A stretch of DNA of 64,000 bases, from NCBI RefSeq assembly GCF_001027925.1, contig NZ_LECT01000025.1, positions 124,001 through 188,000 on the forward strand, written 5' to 3'. The translations under genes were made by a program, and so were the position numbers. The DNA comes from Rhodopirellula islandica (GTDB lineage: Bacteria; Planctomycetota; Planctomycetia; Pirellulales; Pirellulaceae). Position 1 is the stretch's first letter. Each line of letters begins with the position of its first letter. Positions 9,095 to 17,681 of the stretch are shown here, one piece after another. The notes below the pieces were generated by a model that worked only from the letters and a program-made list of their open reading frames with translations, ran no database searches and was not told the DNA's origin.

Positions 9095-9832
9095 TCAGCC
9101 CTGTTTGCGTTTGCGATACTGCGTCGGCGACATGTTCATGATGCGTTGAAAGCTACGGCTGAAATGCGCGTGGTCATAGAAGCCGCAACTCTGTGCGATC
9201 GCAGTCACACGCTCATCCGATTCTCGCAACTCACGCGCCGCGTTCTCAATTCGAACGCGAATCAAATACTGGCGTGGCGAGGCACCAAACGCCAATCGAA
9301 ACCGCCGCTCAAAGTGACTTGCTGACAACCCCGCCATCTCGGCCAAGTGCCCGGTCGGAATGTCTTCACGGTAGTGAGCGTGGATGTACTGCATCACCTT
9401 TGCCAACGAGTCCGCGCTGCCTGATTGCATCCGCTCGACTTGTCGCGAAAAACCGGCCACACCGATCACGCGCCCACGACGATCCTTCAGTGGAATCTTG
9501 CTGGTCGTGACCAACCGGGGCGAACCAGCTTCTTCGGGCGCACTTTCGATTCGGTTGACGATCGCTTCCTTTGACTCCATCACCTGCAAATCATCTTCCC
9601 GGTACTCGTCCGCCCGCGTCTTGGGAAAGAAGTCGTGATCGGTCTTCCCGATCGCCTCCGACTCGGACAGCACCCCGCAGTATTCACAGCCACGACGATT
9701 CAGAGCCATGAACCTGCCCTCGCGATCTTTGACGAAGAACGACACGTCGGGCATCCAATCGAACAGCTTCAGAATCTCCTGACCGGGAGCCAATCGATCG
9801 AAAAACCCTTGTCTATGGAGTGTCTTTTTCAT
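9095..9832 (-). CDS. AraC-family transcriptional regulator with N-terminal PAS domain
   Basis: In this 245-residue protein, residues about 20-130 form a PAS sensor (FDWMPDVSFFVKDREGRF, LSESEAIGKTDHDFFPK, IPLKDRRGRVIGVAGFSRQ). Residues about 145-242 are an AraC/XylS double helix-turn-helix, including LAEMAGLSASHFERRFRLAF and the typical second helix region VTAIAQSCGFYDHAHFSRSF. It is a DNA-binding regulator that probably senses a small ligand or redox state through the PAS fold; the signal is unknown. It begins at ATG 9832, and its start region faces the DUF1549/DUF1553 gene across 106 bp, so control of that gene and the following DUF1501 gene is a reasonable inference. Confidence 0.92.
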   Translation of the reverse strand: MKKTLHRQGFFDRLAPGQEILKLFDWMPDVSFFVKDREGRFMALNRRGCEYCGVLSESEAIGKTDHDFFPKTRADEYREDDLQVMESKEAIVNRIESAPEEAGSPRLVTTSKIPLKDRRGRVIGVAGFSRQVERMQSGSADSLAKVMQYIHAHYREDIPTGHLAEMAGLSASHFERRFRLAFGASPRQYLIRVRIENAARELRESDERVTAIAQSCGFYDHAHFSRSFQRIMNMSPTQYRKRKQG

Positions 9833-9938
9833 GCTGTTTTTTTACACAAGAATAATCGCTCAATGCAAGACAACCAAGTGTTTTGCAGCCAAACTGGTCT
9901 CCGAATCAAGCATCCTCCCCCACAGCTGCTCACCCACC

Positions 9939-12900
9939 ATGTTCGTTTCTTTTCGCAACCTGATCCCTTTGCTTTTCGTTTGGCCTGCGGTGACCTGCGT
10001 CATCGTCCACGCGAACGACGACATTGATTTCAATCGCGACATCCGGCCGATTCTTTCGGACCGGTGTTACTTCTGCCACGGTCCCGATGAAGCCACCCGG
10101 GAAGCGGACCTGCGATTGGATGTTCGCGAAGATGCCGCGTACGTCTTGGAATCAGACGAGTTGCTGGACCGCATTCAAAGCGACGATCCCGATCTGCTGA
10201 TGCCACCACCGCACGCGAATCTGGAGCTGACCGACGAGCAGAAAGAGATGCTCAAGCGTTGGATCGACGAAGGAGCTCCTTACGCAGCGCATTGGTCGTT
10301 TGAAAAACTGCCTCTGACGGTCGAAACGCCCTCGGTCAAACAGGCCGACTGGCCCCAACAAACCATCGATCCATTTGTTCTGGCCAAAATCGAAGCGGCC
10401 GGGCAACAGCCCAACCCTGAAGCGGATCCGTTGCGCTGGTTGCGACGAGTCACGTTGGACTTGACCGGGTTGCCACCATCAGCGGAAACCATTCAGAGCT
10501 TTGAACAAGCCGTCCAGAAAGATCGCGAACGAGCGTATGAAGCGGCGGTCGATGAGCTGCTGAAGTCCTCCGCGTTCGGCGAACACATGTCGATCGCCTG
10601 GCTCGACGTCGCTCGCTACGCCGATTCTTACGGCTACCAAAGCGACAAACTCAACACGCAGTGGCCCTACCGAGACTGGGTCGTTCGTGCTCTGAACCAG
10701 AATCTTCCTTACGACGATTTCTTGACCTGGCAAATCGCCGGTGACTTGCTGGAAGACCCCACGCCAGACCAACGGCTGGCCACCGCTTTCAATCGCATTC
10801 ACCGTCTCAACAACGAAGGCGGTGCGGTCTTTGAAGAGTGGCGAATCGAAAACGCTGCTGATCGCGTCCACACCTTCAGCACTGCCGTGATGGGACTGAC
10901 ATTGGAGTGCGCCCGATGCCACGATCACAAGTACGACCCGATCACCGCTCGTGACTTCTATTCGCTCTCGGCGTTCTTCAACTCGATCGACGAAAGCGGC
11001 GTCTACGATCGAACCGAAAAAGTGCCCTGCCCGTCAATGCTGCTTCCAACCGAAGAAGAATCCGCGGCACTCGAACAAGCTCGCACACAACTGGCCGCTT
11101 CAGAACAACACTACCAAGCGGTTCTTGCAGATGCGAAGGAACGTTTCAAGACCAGCGAAGCGACTTCCATCACCGCCGACGACATCCCCGACCTCCGCCT
11201 CGCCTTGGCGCTGGACCAAGGATTCGACAACGCCGTCAAACCCGTTTATCACCCGTCCGAGTCCGACCGGTCTTGGGCGAGGATGTGTGATTTGGTCCCC
11301 GTCGAGAATTGCGAGATCGCTCGGCTGAATCCAACGCTGGCCGATGACGAAAAAGCTCGCTCAGCAGCCAAGGACGATTCCAAAGCACCATCAACCGATC
11401 AAGCCAACGGTCCAATCGAACGAATGGCATTGCAGCTCGATGGCGAACGCGGCGTGACTGCTCACGAGATTGAACCGCTGGATCGCTGGACGTCTTTCAC
11501 CGTCGTTGTCACGCTCAACGATCCCGAACGATCACCGGAACGCAGCCTGATCGTCCACCACACTCGCGGCACCGACTGCGGCTACAACGGGTACGACCTG
11601 ACGATCCAAGACGGCCACCTCGAATCTCGTTTGGCTCGGGTTTGGCCTGGCAACGCGATCAGCGTCAAAACGGTGGAATCGATCCCAGCCAAACAATGGC
11701 ATCAAGTCGCGGCAACCTACGACGGGTCCTCCCAGGCGTCGGGGCTGAAACTTTTCCTCAACGGTCGGGAACTGGAAACGGTGACGCTGCGTGACGAAGT
11801 CAAAAAGTCATGCAATGTCGTCGTCGACCATGGCGGAGACTTCGTGATCGGCCAACGTTTCCGAGCTCGTGGCTTCGCCGGCGGCTTGATCGATGACGTC
11901 CGACTGTACGAACGCAACCTGACGCCACTTGAACTGCAAGTCCTCGCAACCGGCGAGGCTCAACCTGCCGACGAAGTGACGTTCGCGTCCGCCATCGATC
12001 AAGTCACTCGCGATGCGGTTGCTCAACTTCGCCAGGCTCGACATCAATATGTGATGGCCGAAGAAGTCATCCAAGAAGTCCCCATCATGCGTGAAATGGA
12101 GCAACCTCGCGAAACGCACCTGTTGCTCCGCGGGGAATACGATGCCAAGACCGACGAAACCACACGCGTGGAACGAACGGTCCTGAAAGCCATCCCGATT
12201 CCGTTCCCTGAGGACGCTCCGAAAGACCGCTTGGGCCTGGCTCAATGGATCACGCACCCAGAACACCCACTGACCGCTCGTGTAGCCGTCAACCGACTGT
12301 GGGGCAACTTCTTCGCCGATCCATTGGTCCGCACGCCCGAGAACTTTGGTTTGCAAGGCGACCTGCCAACGCATCCCGAATTGCTGGACTGGTTGGCTCG
12401 CGATTTCGTCGATCACGACTGGGACATCCAACGCATGTGCCGGAACATCGTGCTGTCAGCGACTTATCGGCAAGACTCCCGCTGCACCCAGGAAAAATTT
12501 GAGAGCGACCCGACGAACCAATTGCTCGCCCGGGGCCCGTCCTACCGACTCGCAGCCGAACAAATTCGCGATCTCGCACTGGCCGCCTCTGGGTTGCTGA
12601 ACCCCGAGATGGGCGGCCCACCAGTGTCGCCGTATCAACCGGGCCAAGACCTGTGGCGAGAATCCAACGGGATGTCGCCTGCGTATCAACAATCAGTCGG
12701 CAAGTCGCTCTACCGACGTTCGCTGTATTCCGTTTGGAAACGCACCTCGCCGCTTCCCAACATGATGGTCTTCGATGCCTCGACGCGGGAAGTCTGCACC
12801 GTCAAACGCTCGCGAACCAACACGCCGTTGCAAGCACTCGTGCTGCTCAACGACGAACAGTTCATCGAAGCGACCCGGGTGTTGGCGACCCACTTGGTGA

Positions 12901-13163
12901 GCGACCAAGCCCCTGAACAGAGAATTGAAAATGCGTTCCTGAAGCTGGCCGGACGACGTCCCGATGCAACCGAACGGGAAGAACTTGTCACGCTTTATCA
13001 ACGCGAACTGGACTTCTTTGAGGAAGACGTCGAGTCCGCCCAAAGCTACCTGTCCATCGGTGAGCGAGAACTGCCCCGCGAAGTTTCCCTTCCCGAACTC
13101 GCCGCAATGACCTCGTTGTGCCAAGTCATTCTGAACTTGGACGCCACGATTTGGAAACGCTAG
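9939..13163 (+). CDS. PSCyt1 / DUF1549 / LamG / DUF1553 planctomycete cytochrome-type protein
   Basis: The protein has 1074 residues from the ATG at 9939; the frame is open from 9831, but the signal peptide MFVSFRNLIPLLFVWPAVTC fixes the later start. A heme-c motif CYFCH (C43, C46, H47) lies in the N-terminal planctomycete cytochrome domain. The DUF1549 domain follows (LDVARYADSYGYQSDK, ARCHDHKYDPI), then a concanavalin/LamG-like jelly roll (residues about 500-660, FTVVVTLNDPERSPERSL and GLIDDVRLYERNLTPLELQ), then DUF1553 (TARVAVNRLWGNFFADPLV, KRSRTNTPLQALVLLNDEQF). Family members are exported and abundant in planctomycetes; their reaction is not established, and an electron-transfer role in polysaccharide breakdown is often proposed. 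A DUF1501 gene follows after 321 bp, the standard pairing. Confidence 0.93.
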   Translation: MFVSFRNLIPLLFVWPAVTCVIVHANDDIDFNRDIRPILSDRCYFCHGPDEATREADLRLDVREDAAYVLESDELLDRIQSDDPDLLMPPPHANLELTDEQKEMLKRWIDEGAPYAAHWSFEKLPLTVETPSVKQADWPQQTIDPFVLAKIEAAGQQPNPEADPLRWLRRVTLDLTGLPPSAETIQSFEQAVQKDRERAYEAAVDELLKSSAFGEHMSIAWLDVARYADSYGYQSDKLNTQWPYRDWVVRALNQNLPYDDFLTWQIAGDLLEDPTPDQRLATAFNRIHRLNNEGGAVFEEWRIENAADRVHTFSTAVMGLTLECARCHDHKYDPITARDFYSLSAFFNSIDESGVYDRTEKVPCPSMLLPTEEESAALEQARTQLAASEQHYQAVLADAKERFKTSEATSITADDIPDLRLALALDQGFDNAVKPVYHPSESDRSWARMCDLVPVENCEIARLNPTLADDEKARSAAKDDSKAPSTDQANGPIERMALQLDGERGVTAHEIEPLDRWTSFTVVVTLNDPERSPERSLIVHHTRGTDCGYNGYDLTIQDGHLESRLARVWPGNAISVKTVESIPAKQWHQVAATYDGSSQASGLKLFLNGRELETVTLRDEVKKSCNVVVDHGGDFVIGQRFRARGFAGGLIDDVRLYERNLTPLELQVLATGEAQPADEVTFASAIDQVTRDAVAQLRQARHQYVMAEEVIQEVPIMREMEQPRETHLLLRGEYDAKTDETTRVERTVLKAIPIPFPEDAPKDRLGLAQWITHPEHPLTARVAVNRLWGNFFADPLVRTPENFGLQGDLPTHPELLDWLARDFVDHDWDIQRMCRNIVLSATYRQDSRCTQEKFESDPTNQLLARGPSYRLAAEQIRDLALAASGLLNPEMGGPPVSPYQPGQDLWRESNGMSPAYQQSVGKSLYRRSLYSVWKRTSPLPNMMVFDASTREVCTVKRSRTNTPLQALVLLNDEQFIEATRVLATHLVSDQAPEQRIENAFLKLAGRRPDATEREELVTLYQRELDFFEEDVESAQSYLSIGERELPREVSLPELAAMTSLCQVILNLDATIWKR

Positions 13164-13484
13164 CAGGCAGACGAGCCCGCGTTGGTACATCGCCGCCATT
13201 TTTAACGCATGCAGATTGGGAACTCTTGCCGGTCAGAGTTGTCGATGTCGGCCAAGAGTGGCCAACCTACATCAGAATCACAACCCGACGCATGAGTGAG
13301 GGACCACATCGAATCCCTCGCTTGCGCATTCGGGTTGTCAAAGATGCTTCGCCGCGTCGGCCCAAGTCTCGAACGAGTTCATCCGCAAACATTCCTGCCT
13401 GTTTCGAACCGTCCATCCGAAGTCTGCTTCCCACCCTTCCAAGTCCTCCCCCAACTCGCCTTCTTCCTTGCGAGGGAAACCATC
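13164..13484. other. Intergenic region between the DUF1553 and DUF1501 genes
   Basis: These 321 bases contain no gene I can support. The first bases after the stop (TAGCAGGCAG at 13161) resemble the end of repeat R1, but no second arm is present, so I do not call a copy. An open frame from 13296 runs into the DUF1501 gene without a signal peptide or homology and is read as leader sequence. Confidence 0.5.
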
Positions 13485-14918
13485 ATGACTCCTGACTTTT
13501 CACTGCAATCCAAACGCCGTGTCTTCCTTAAACAAGCCACCTCCACCGTCGGTGCCGCCGCACTCGCGCACTTGCTCGGGCGCGACATGGCATCGGCTGC
13601 GACACCCACGCCAGACCTCGGCGGGATGCACTTTGCTCCCAAAGCAAAACGCATCATCTACTTGTTCCAATCGGGCGGACCGGCCCAGCAAGACTTGTTT
13701 GATCACAAGCCGATGCTGGAACAAATGCACGGACGCGAATTGCCACCTGAGGTCCGCGGTGAACAACGTTTGACCGGCATGTCGGTGAACCAAAGCTCGC
13801 TGCCGGTGGCGGCCTCCAAGTTCAAGTTTGCTCAACACGGGCAATCTGGTGCCTGGCTGAGCGAACTGCTGCCCTATCACCGCGACATCGTCGACGACGT
13901 GTGCTTCATCAAATCGATGCACACCGAAGCGATCAACCACGACCCCGCGATCACGTTTTTTCAAACCGGGTCGCAGATCGCGGGCCGGCCATCGCTCGGT
14001 TCCTGGATCTCCTACGGGCTGGGCAGCGAAAACGATGACCTTCCCGCCTTTGTGGTGCTGGTCACCAAAGGCCAAGGCGGCCAACCGCTGTACTCGCGTT
14101 TGTGGGGCAACGGATTCCTCGACTCCAAGTACCAAGGTGTCCAGTTCCGTGGCGGTGAAGATCCGGTGTTGTATTTGTCCAACCCCGACGGCATCTCGCG
14201 TGATCATCGACGTCACCAACTCGATTCGATCAACCGTTTGAACTCGCATCAATTCCAACGTGAGTTTGATCCGGAGATCCAGTCACGCATCGCTCAGTAC
14301 GAGATGGCGTTCAAGATGCAAACCAGTGTGCCTGACGCAACGGATTTTTCCGACGAACCGGAGTCCACGTTTGAACTGTACGGTGAAGACGCCAAGCAAC
14401 CGGGGACCTTCGCCGCCAACTGTTTGTTGGCGAGGCGTTTGGCCCAACGCGACGTGCGGTTCATTCAGCTCTACCACCAAGGATGGGACCAACACTCCAA
14501 TTTGCCCAAGGGAATCACCGGCCAAGCCAAGGAAACCGACCAAGCATCCGCGGCGCTCGTCAAAGACCTCAAGCGTCTGGGGATGTTGGATGACACCTTG
14601 GTCATCTGGGGCGGTGAGTTTGGACGCACGTCGTACTCACAAGGCACCCTGACGCCGGGCAACTACGGGCGAGATCACCATCCGCGTTGCTTCACGACCT
14701 GGATGGCAGGCGGCGGAACCCGGCCCGGCATGAGCTACGGAACGACGGACGAATTCAGCTACAACGTGGCTGAAAACGGGGTCCACGTGCACGATTTCAA
14801 TGCCACGATCCTGAATCTGATGGGCATCGATCACGAGCGACTGACCTACAAGTACCAAGGCCGCCGGTTCCGCCTGACCGATGTGCACGGGCATGTTGTC
14901 CGCGACATTCTGGCTTGA
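13485..14918 (+). CDS. DUF1501 family exported protein (sulfatase-like fold)
   Basis: The protein has 477 residues. The ATG at 13485 is chosen because it gives a Tat-like leader (SKRRVFLKQATSTVGAAALA); the frame is open from 13296. The body carries DUF1501 hallmarks: KAKRIIYLFQSGGPAQQDLFDHKP near the mature N-terminus, FIKSMHTEAINHDPA, RFIQLYHQGWDQH, and VIWGGEFGRT with GRDHHPRCFTTWMAGGG towards the C-terminus, which resemble alkaline-phosphatase/sulfatase superfamily metal sites. The biochemical activity of DUF1501 proteins is not established. It follows the cytochrome-type gene on the same strand, as commonly seen in planctomycetes, and the two probably work together outside the cytoplasm. 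Confidence 0.93.
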   Translation: MTPDFSLQSKRRVFLKQATSTVGAAALAHLLGRDMASAATPTPDLGGMHFAPKAKRIIYLFQSGGPAQQDLFDHKPMLEQMHGRELPPEVRGEQRLTGMSVNQSSLPVAASKFKFAQHGQSGAWLSELLPYHRDIVDDVCFIKSMHTEAINHDPAITFFQTGSQIAGRPSLGSWISYGLGSENDDLPAFVVLVTKGQGGQPLYSRLWGNGFLDSKYQGVQFRGGEDPVLYLSNPDGISRDHRRHQLDSINRLNSHQFQREFDPEIQSRIAQYEMAFKMQTSVPDATDFSDEPESTFELYGEDAKQPGTFAANCLLARRLAQRDVRFIQLYHQGWDQHSNLPKGITGQAKETDQASAALVKDLKRLGMLDDTLVIWGGEFGRTSYSQGTLTPGNYGRDHHPRCFTTWMAGGGTRPGMSYGTTDEFSYNVAENGVHVHDFNATILNLMGIDHERLTYKYQGRRFRLTDVHGHVVRDILA

Positions 14919-15156
14919 TCTTCAGGTGATCACGTTGTGCCCGATGCTTGCCTGCACATGACATTCAGGTGCATATCGATCGGGACAAATTCGCGACAGT
15001 CCACCGCGTGTGACGCTTCGCCACAGGTTTCACCACCCTCCGTGCCGCAATAATTTAGACTGACGTTTGCGTGCTGGCCTTCGTGACACCTCTCGTTTTG
15101 TCAGTCGTCATTCGCTGTGATGGATCCGCTACGGCATCAACCCCAAGATCATTCCC

Positions 15157-16632
15157 ATGATGGACGTTGAGATACTCAGTCGGTTGCAGTTCGCGGGAAC
15201 GATCATGTTCCACTACCTGTTCCCGCCATTGTCGATCGGGTTGGGTCTGCAGTTGTTCTTGTGCGAACTCGCATCCTATCGGACTCGCGATCCTGCTTGG
15301 GAAGCCGCGGCCCGGTTTTGGACTCGGGTTTTCGCAGTCAATTTCGCGATGGGCGTGTCCACCGGCATCGTGATGGAATTTGAGTTCGGCACCAACTGGG
15401 CCGCCTACTCACGCTTCGTTGGTGACGTGTTTGGATCGGCGCTCGCCGCGGAAGGCATCTTCGCCTTCTTCTTAGAAAGTGGGTTCTTGGCCGTGCTGGT
15501 GTTTGGCTGGGACCGGGTTGGTCCGACCATGCACTTGTTCAGCACGTTGATGGTGTCTCTTGGGTCGATATTCAGTGCGGTTTGGATCGTGGTCGCCAAC
15601 AGTTGGCAACAAACACCAGCGGGATACCACATCGTGTGGCACGACGTGCAAGGTGAATCCATGCCGCGAGCGGAGGTCACCGATTTCTGGGCCATGGTTT
15701 TCAATCCCTCCTCGGTGGACCGACTGACTCACACCTTGATCGGTGCGTTTGTCTTGGGAGCCTTCTTTGCCGCGTCCGTTTGCGCCTACTACTTGCTCAA
15801 AGGGCGACATGAAGAGTTCGCTCGTCGCTGCTTGTCGATCGCTCTGCCCACCTCGTTGTTGTTCACGATCCTTGCGGCTGCGACCGGACATGACTCGGCT
15901 CAAAAGCTGGTCGAAACACAACCTGCCAAACTCGCTGCGATGGAGGCTCACTTCGAAACAACTGACCAACCCACCGGGCTCTACCTTTTCGGTTGGCCCG
16001 ATGCAGAAGACGAGACCGTTCACTTCGGTGTCCAAATCCCCTACCTGTTGAGCCTGATGGTTCACAACGATCCCATGGAACCCGTTCTGGCAATGGATCA
16101 GATCCCGGCTGATGAACGCCCGCCGGTGTGGCTGCCCTTCCAAACCTTTCACCTGATGGTCGGCTTGGGAACGATGATGATCGGGGTGGCGGGACTGGCC
16201 TGTTGGTTCTGGTTTCGTGATTCCTTGTCGCAGCGACGTTGGTTGCTGTGGACCATTGTGTTCATGCCCGTTGCCGCGATGACCGCCAATCAAGCGGGAT
16301 GGGTCACCGCCGAAGTGGGGCGGCAACCGTGGATCGTTTACCCCTCCGTTCAAGACGGTGTGGAGATGATGGGTTTGAAGACCGCCGATGGACTCAGTGA
16401 ATCCGTGACCGCCGAACAAGTCCTCAGTTCGATCATTCTATTTGGCATCATCTACTCGATGCTTTTCGCGGTCTGGGTGTTTGTGCTGAATCATAAAATC
16501 CAACATGGCCCCGAGAGTGTCGAGGCTCTGCTGGAACACAAACGAACCACGCGAGCGGATTCCATGTCCGAGCAATTTGAACGCAGCGGCAAATCGCACG
16601 GCGGTGACTTTCTCGAGGAGGACTCGCAATGA
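15157..16632 (+). CDS. cydA: Cytochrome bd ubiquinol oxidase subunit I
   Basis: This 491-residue integral membrane subunit contains the hemes and oxidises quinol while reducing oxygen to water. Recognisable elements are GTIMFHYLFPPLSIGLGL with the heme ligand H19, FGTNWAAYSRFVGDVFGS, LTHTLIGAFVLGAFFA with the second ligand histidine, FHLMVGLGTMMIG with the methionine ligand, and GWVTAEVGRQPWIVYP. The loop between helices 6 and 7 is short, so this is the short Q-loop type. The start may be ATG 15157 or the next ATG at 15160; no Shine-Dalgarno sequence separates them. It overlaps cydB by 4 bp (ATGA), indicating translational coupling. High-affinity oxidases of this type suit low-oxygen or redox-stress conditions. 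Confidence 0.96.
   Translation: MMDVEILSRLQFAGTIMFHYLFPPLSIGLGLQLFLCELASYRTRDPAWEAAARFWTRVFAVNFAMGVSTGIVMEFEFGTNWAAYSRFVGDVFGSALAAEGIFAFFLESGFLAVLVFGWDRVGPTMHLFSTLMVSLGSIFSAVWIVVANSWQQTPAGYHIVWHDVQGESMPRAEVTDFWAMVFNPSSVDRLTHTLIGAFVLGAFFAASVCAYYLLKGRHEEFARRCLSIALPTSLLFTILAAATGHDSAQKLVETQPAKLAAMEAHFETTDQPTGLYLFGWPDAEDETVHFGVQIPYLLSLMVHNDPMEPVLAMDQIPADERPPVWLPFQTFHLMVGLGTMMIGVAGLACWFWFRDSLSQRRWLLWTIVFMPVAAMTANQAGWVTAEVGRQPWIVYPSVQDGVEMMGLKTADGLSESVTAEQVLSSIILFGIIYSMLFAVWVFVLNHKIQHGPESVEALLEHKRTTRADSMSEQFERSGKSHGGDFLEEDSQ
16615..16620 (+). promoter_or_regulatory. Ribosome binding site of cydB
   Basis: GAGGAG lies 8 bases before the cydB ATG at 16629, inside the end of cydA. It is among the few strong Shine-Dalgarno sites in this window and supports the overlapping start. 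Confidence 0.7.
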
Positions 16633-17657
16633 GCTACGAAACCGTGACGTTTGTCTGGTTCGTGTTGCTGGGCGTGCTGTTGTGCGGCTACGCGATCCTG
16701 GATGGCTTTGATCTCGGGGTCGGAATCCTTCATCCGTTCCTCGCGAAAACCGATCAAGAACGCCGACTGGTGATGAACTCCATCGGGCCGCTCTGGGACG
16801 GCAATGAAGTCTGGCTGGTCACCTTTGGTGGAGCCTTGTTTGCTGCGTTCCCCGTCGCTTACGCCACCGTGTTCAGCAGTTTCTACCTGGCTTTCTATCT
16901 GCTCCTGACCTGCTTGATCGGACGCGCCGTCAGTCTTGAGTTCCGTTCCAAAGTCCATTCACCCACCTGGCGACGACTGTGGGACTTTGGCTTCTTTCTG
17001 TCCTCCACTTCCGCGGCGATGCTGCTGGGCGTCGCCGGGGGAAACGTCATGCAGGGAATGGAACTTGGTCCCAAGTATCACTACGAAGGCAGCCTGCTCA
17101 GCCAACTGGGGTGGTACCCGTTGATGATCGGGATGTTGACCGTGTCCCTGTTTGCACTGCACGGTGCGATCTACTTGTATCTCAAAACCGAGCATGAACT
17201 GCAGAGCCGAGTTCGATCCGCGATCACGCCGCTGTTCTACGTGTTCGCGGGAATGTACTCACTGGCAACCCTCGCGACGTGGTGGCATGTGCCTCACGCC
17301 ACCGAGAACATCGCCAATTACCCTCTCCTTTGGATCGTCCCGATCCTCAATGCGTTGGCCGTGCTGAACATCCCCAGGGCCATGCACCTGGGCAAACCAG
17401 CGTACGCCTTCTTTTCATCGGCGATGGTGATCCTGGCTCTGGCATCGTTGTTCAGCGTCGCGATCTACCCGAACTTCATGCTGTCGACGATCGACCCCGC
17501 CTACAGCATCACACTGGACAACGCTCGCAGCAGTGAAGGCACCCTGAACATCATGTTGATCATTGCCGGACTGGGCATGCCCTGTGTGCTCAGCTACACC
17601 CTTGTCATCTACTGGATCTTCCGTGGGAAGGTACGTATCGACACCAACAGCTACTGA
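16629..17657 (+). CDS. cydB: Cytochrome bd ubiquinol oxidase subunit II
   Basis: This 342-residue membrane protein partners CydA. It shows the conserved opening YAILDGFDLGVGILHPF and the motif NSIGPLWDGNEVWLVTFGGALFAAFP (read as residues about 48-73), followed by further hydrophobic helices to the C-terminus. The start ATG overlaps the cydA stop. No small subunit (CydX) or CydCD exporter follows; the next gene is on the other strand 24 bp away, so assembly factors, if needed, are encoded elsewhere. Confidence 0.96.
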   Translation: MSYETVTFVWFVLLGVLLCGYAILDGFDLGVGILHPFLAKTDQERRLVMNSIGPLWDGNEVWLVTFGGALFAAFPVAYATVFSSFYLAFYLLLTCLIGRAVSLEFRSKVHSPTWRRLWDFGFFLSSTSAAMLLGVAGGNVMQGMELGPKYHYEGSLLSQLGWYPLMIGMLTVSLFALHGAIYLYLKTEHELQSRVRSAITPLFYVFAGMYSLATLATWWHVPHATENIANYPLLWIVPILNALAVLNIPRAMHLGKPAYAFFSSAMVILALASLFSVAIYPNFMLSTIDPAYSITLDNARSSEGTLNIMLIIAGLGMPCVLSYTLVIYWIFRGKVRIDTNSY

Positions 17658-17681
17658 ACGTGCCTGGAACACGACGGTTGC

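Noticed and set aside
13161-13175. TAGCAGGCAG at the DUF1553 stop codon as a further R1 terminus
   Set aside because: Only about ten bases match and no inner arm or second terminus follows.
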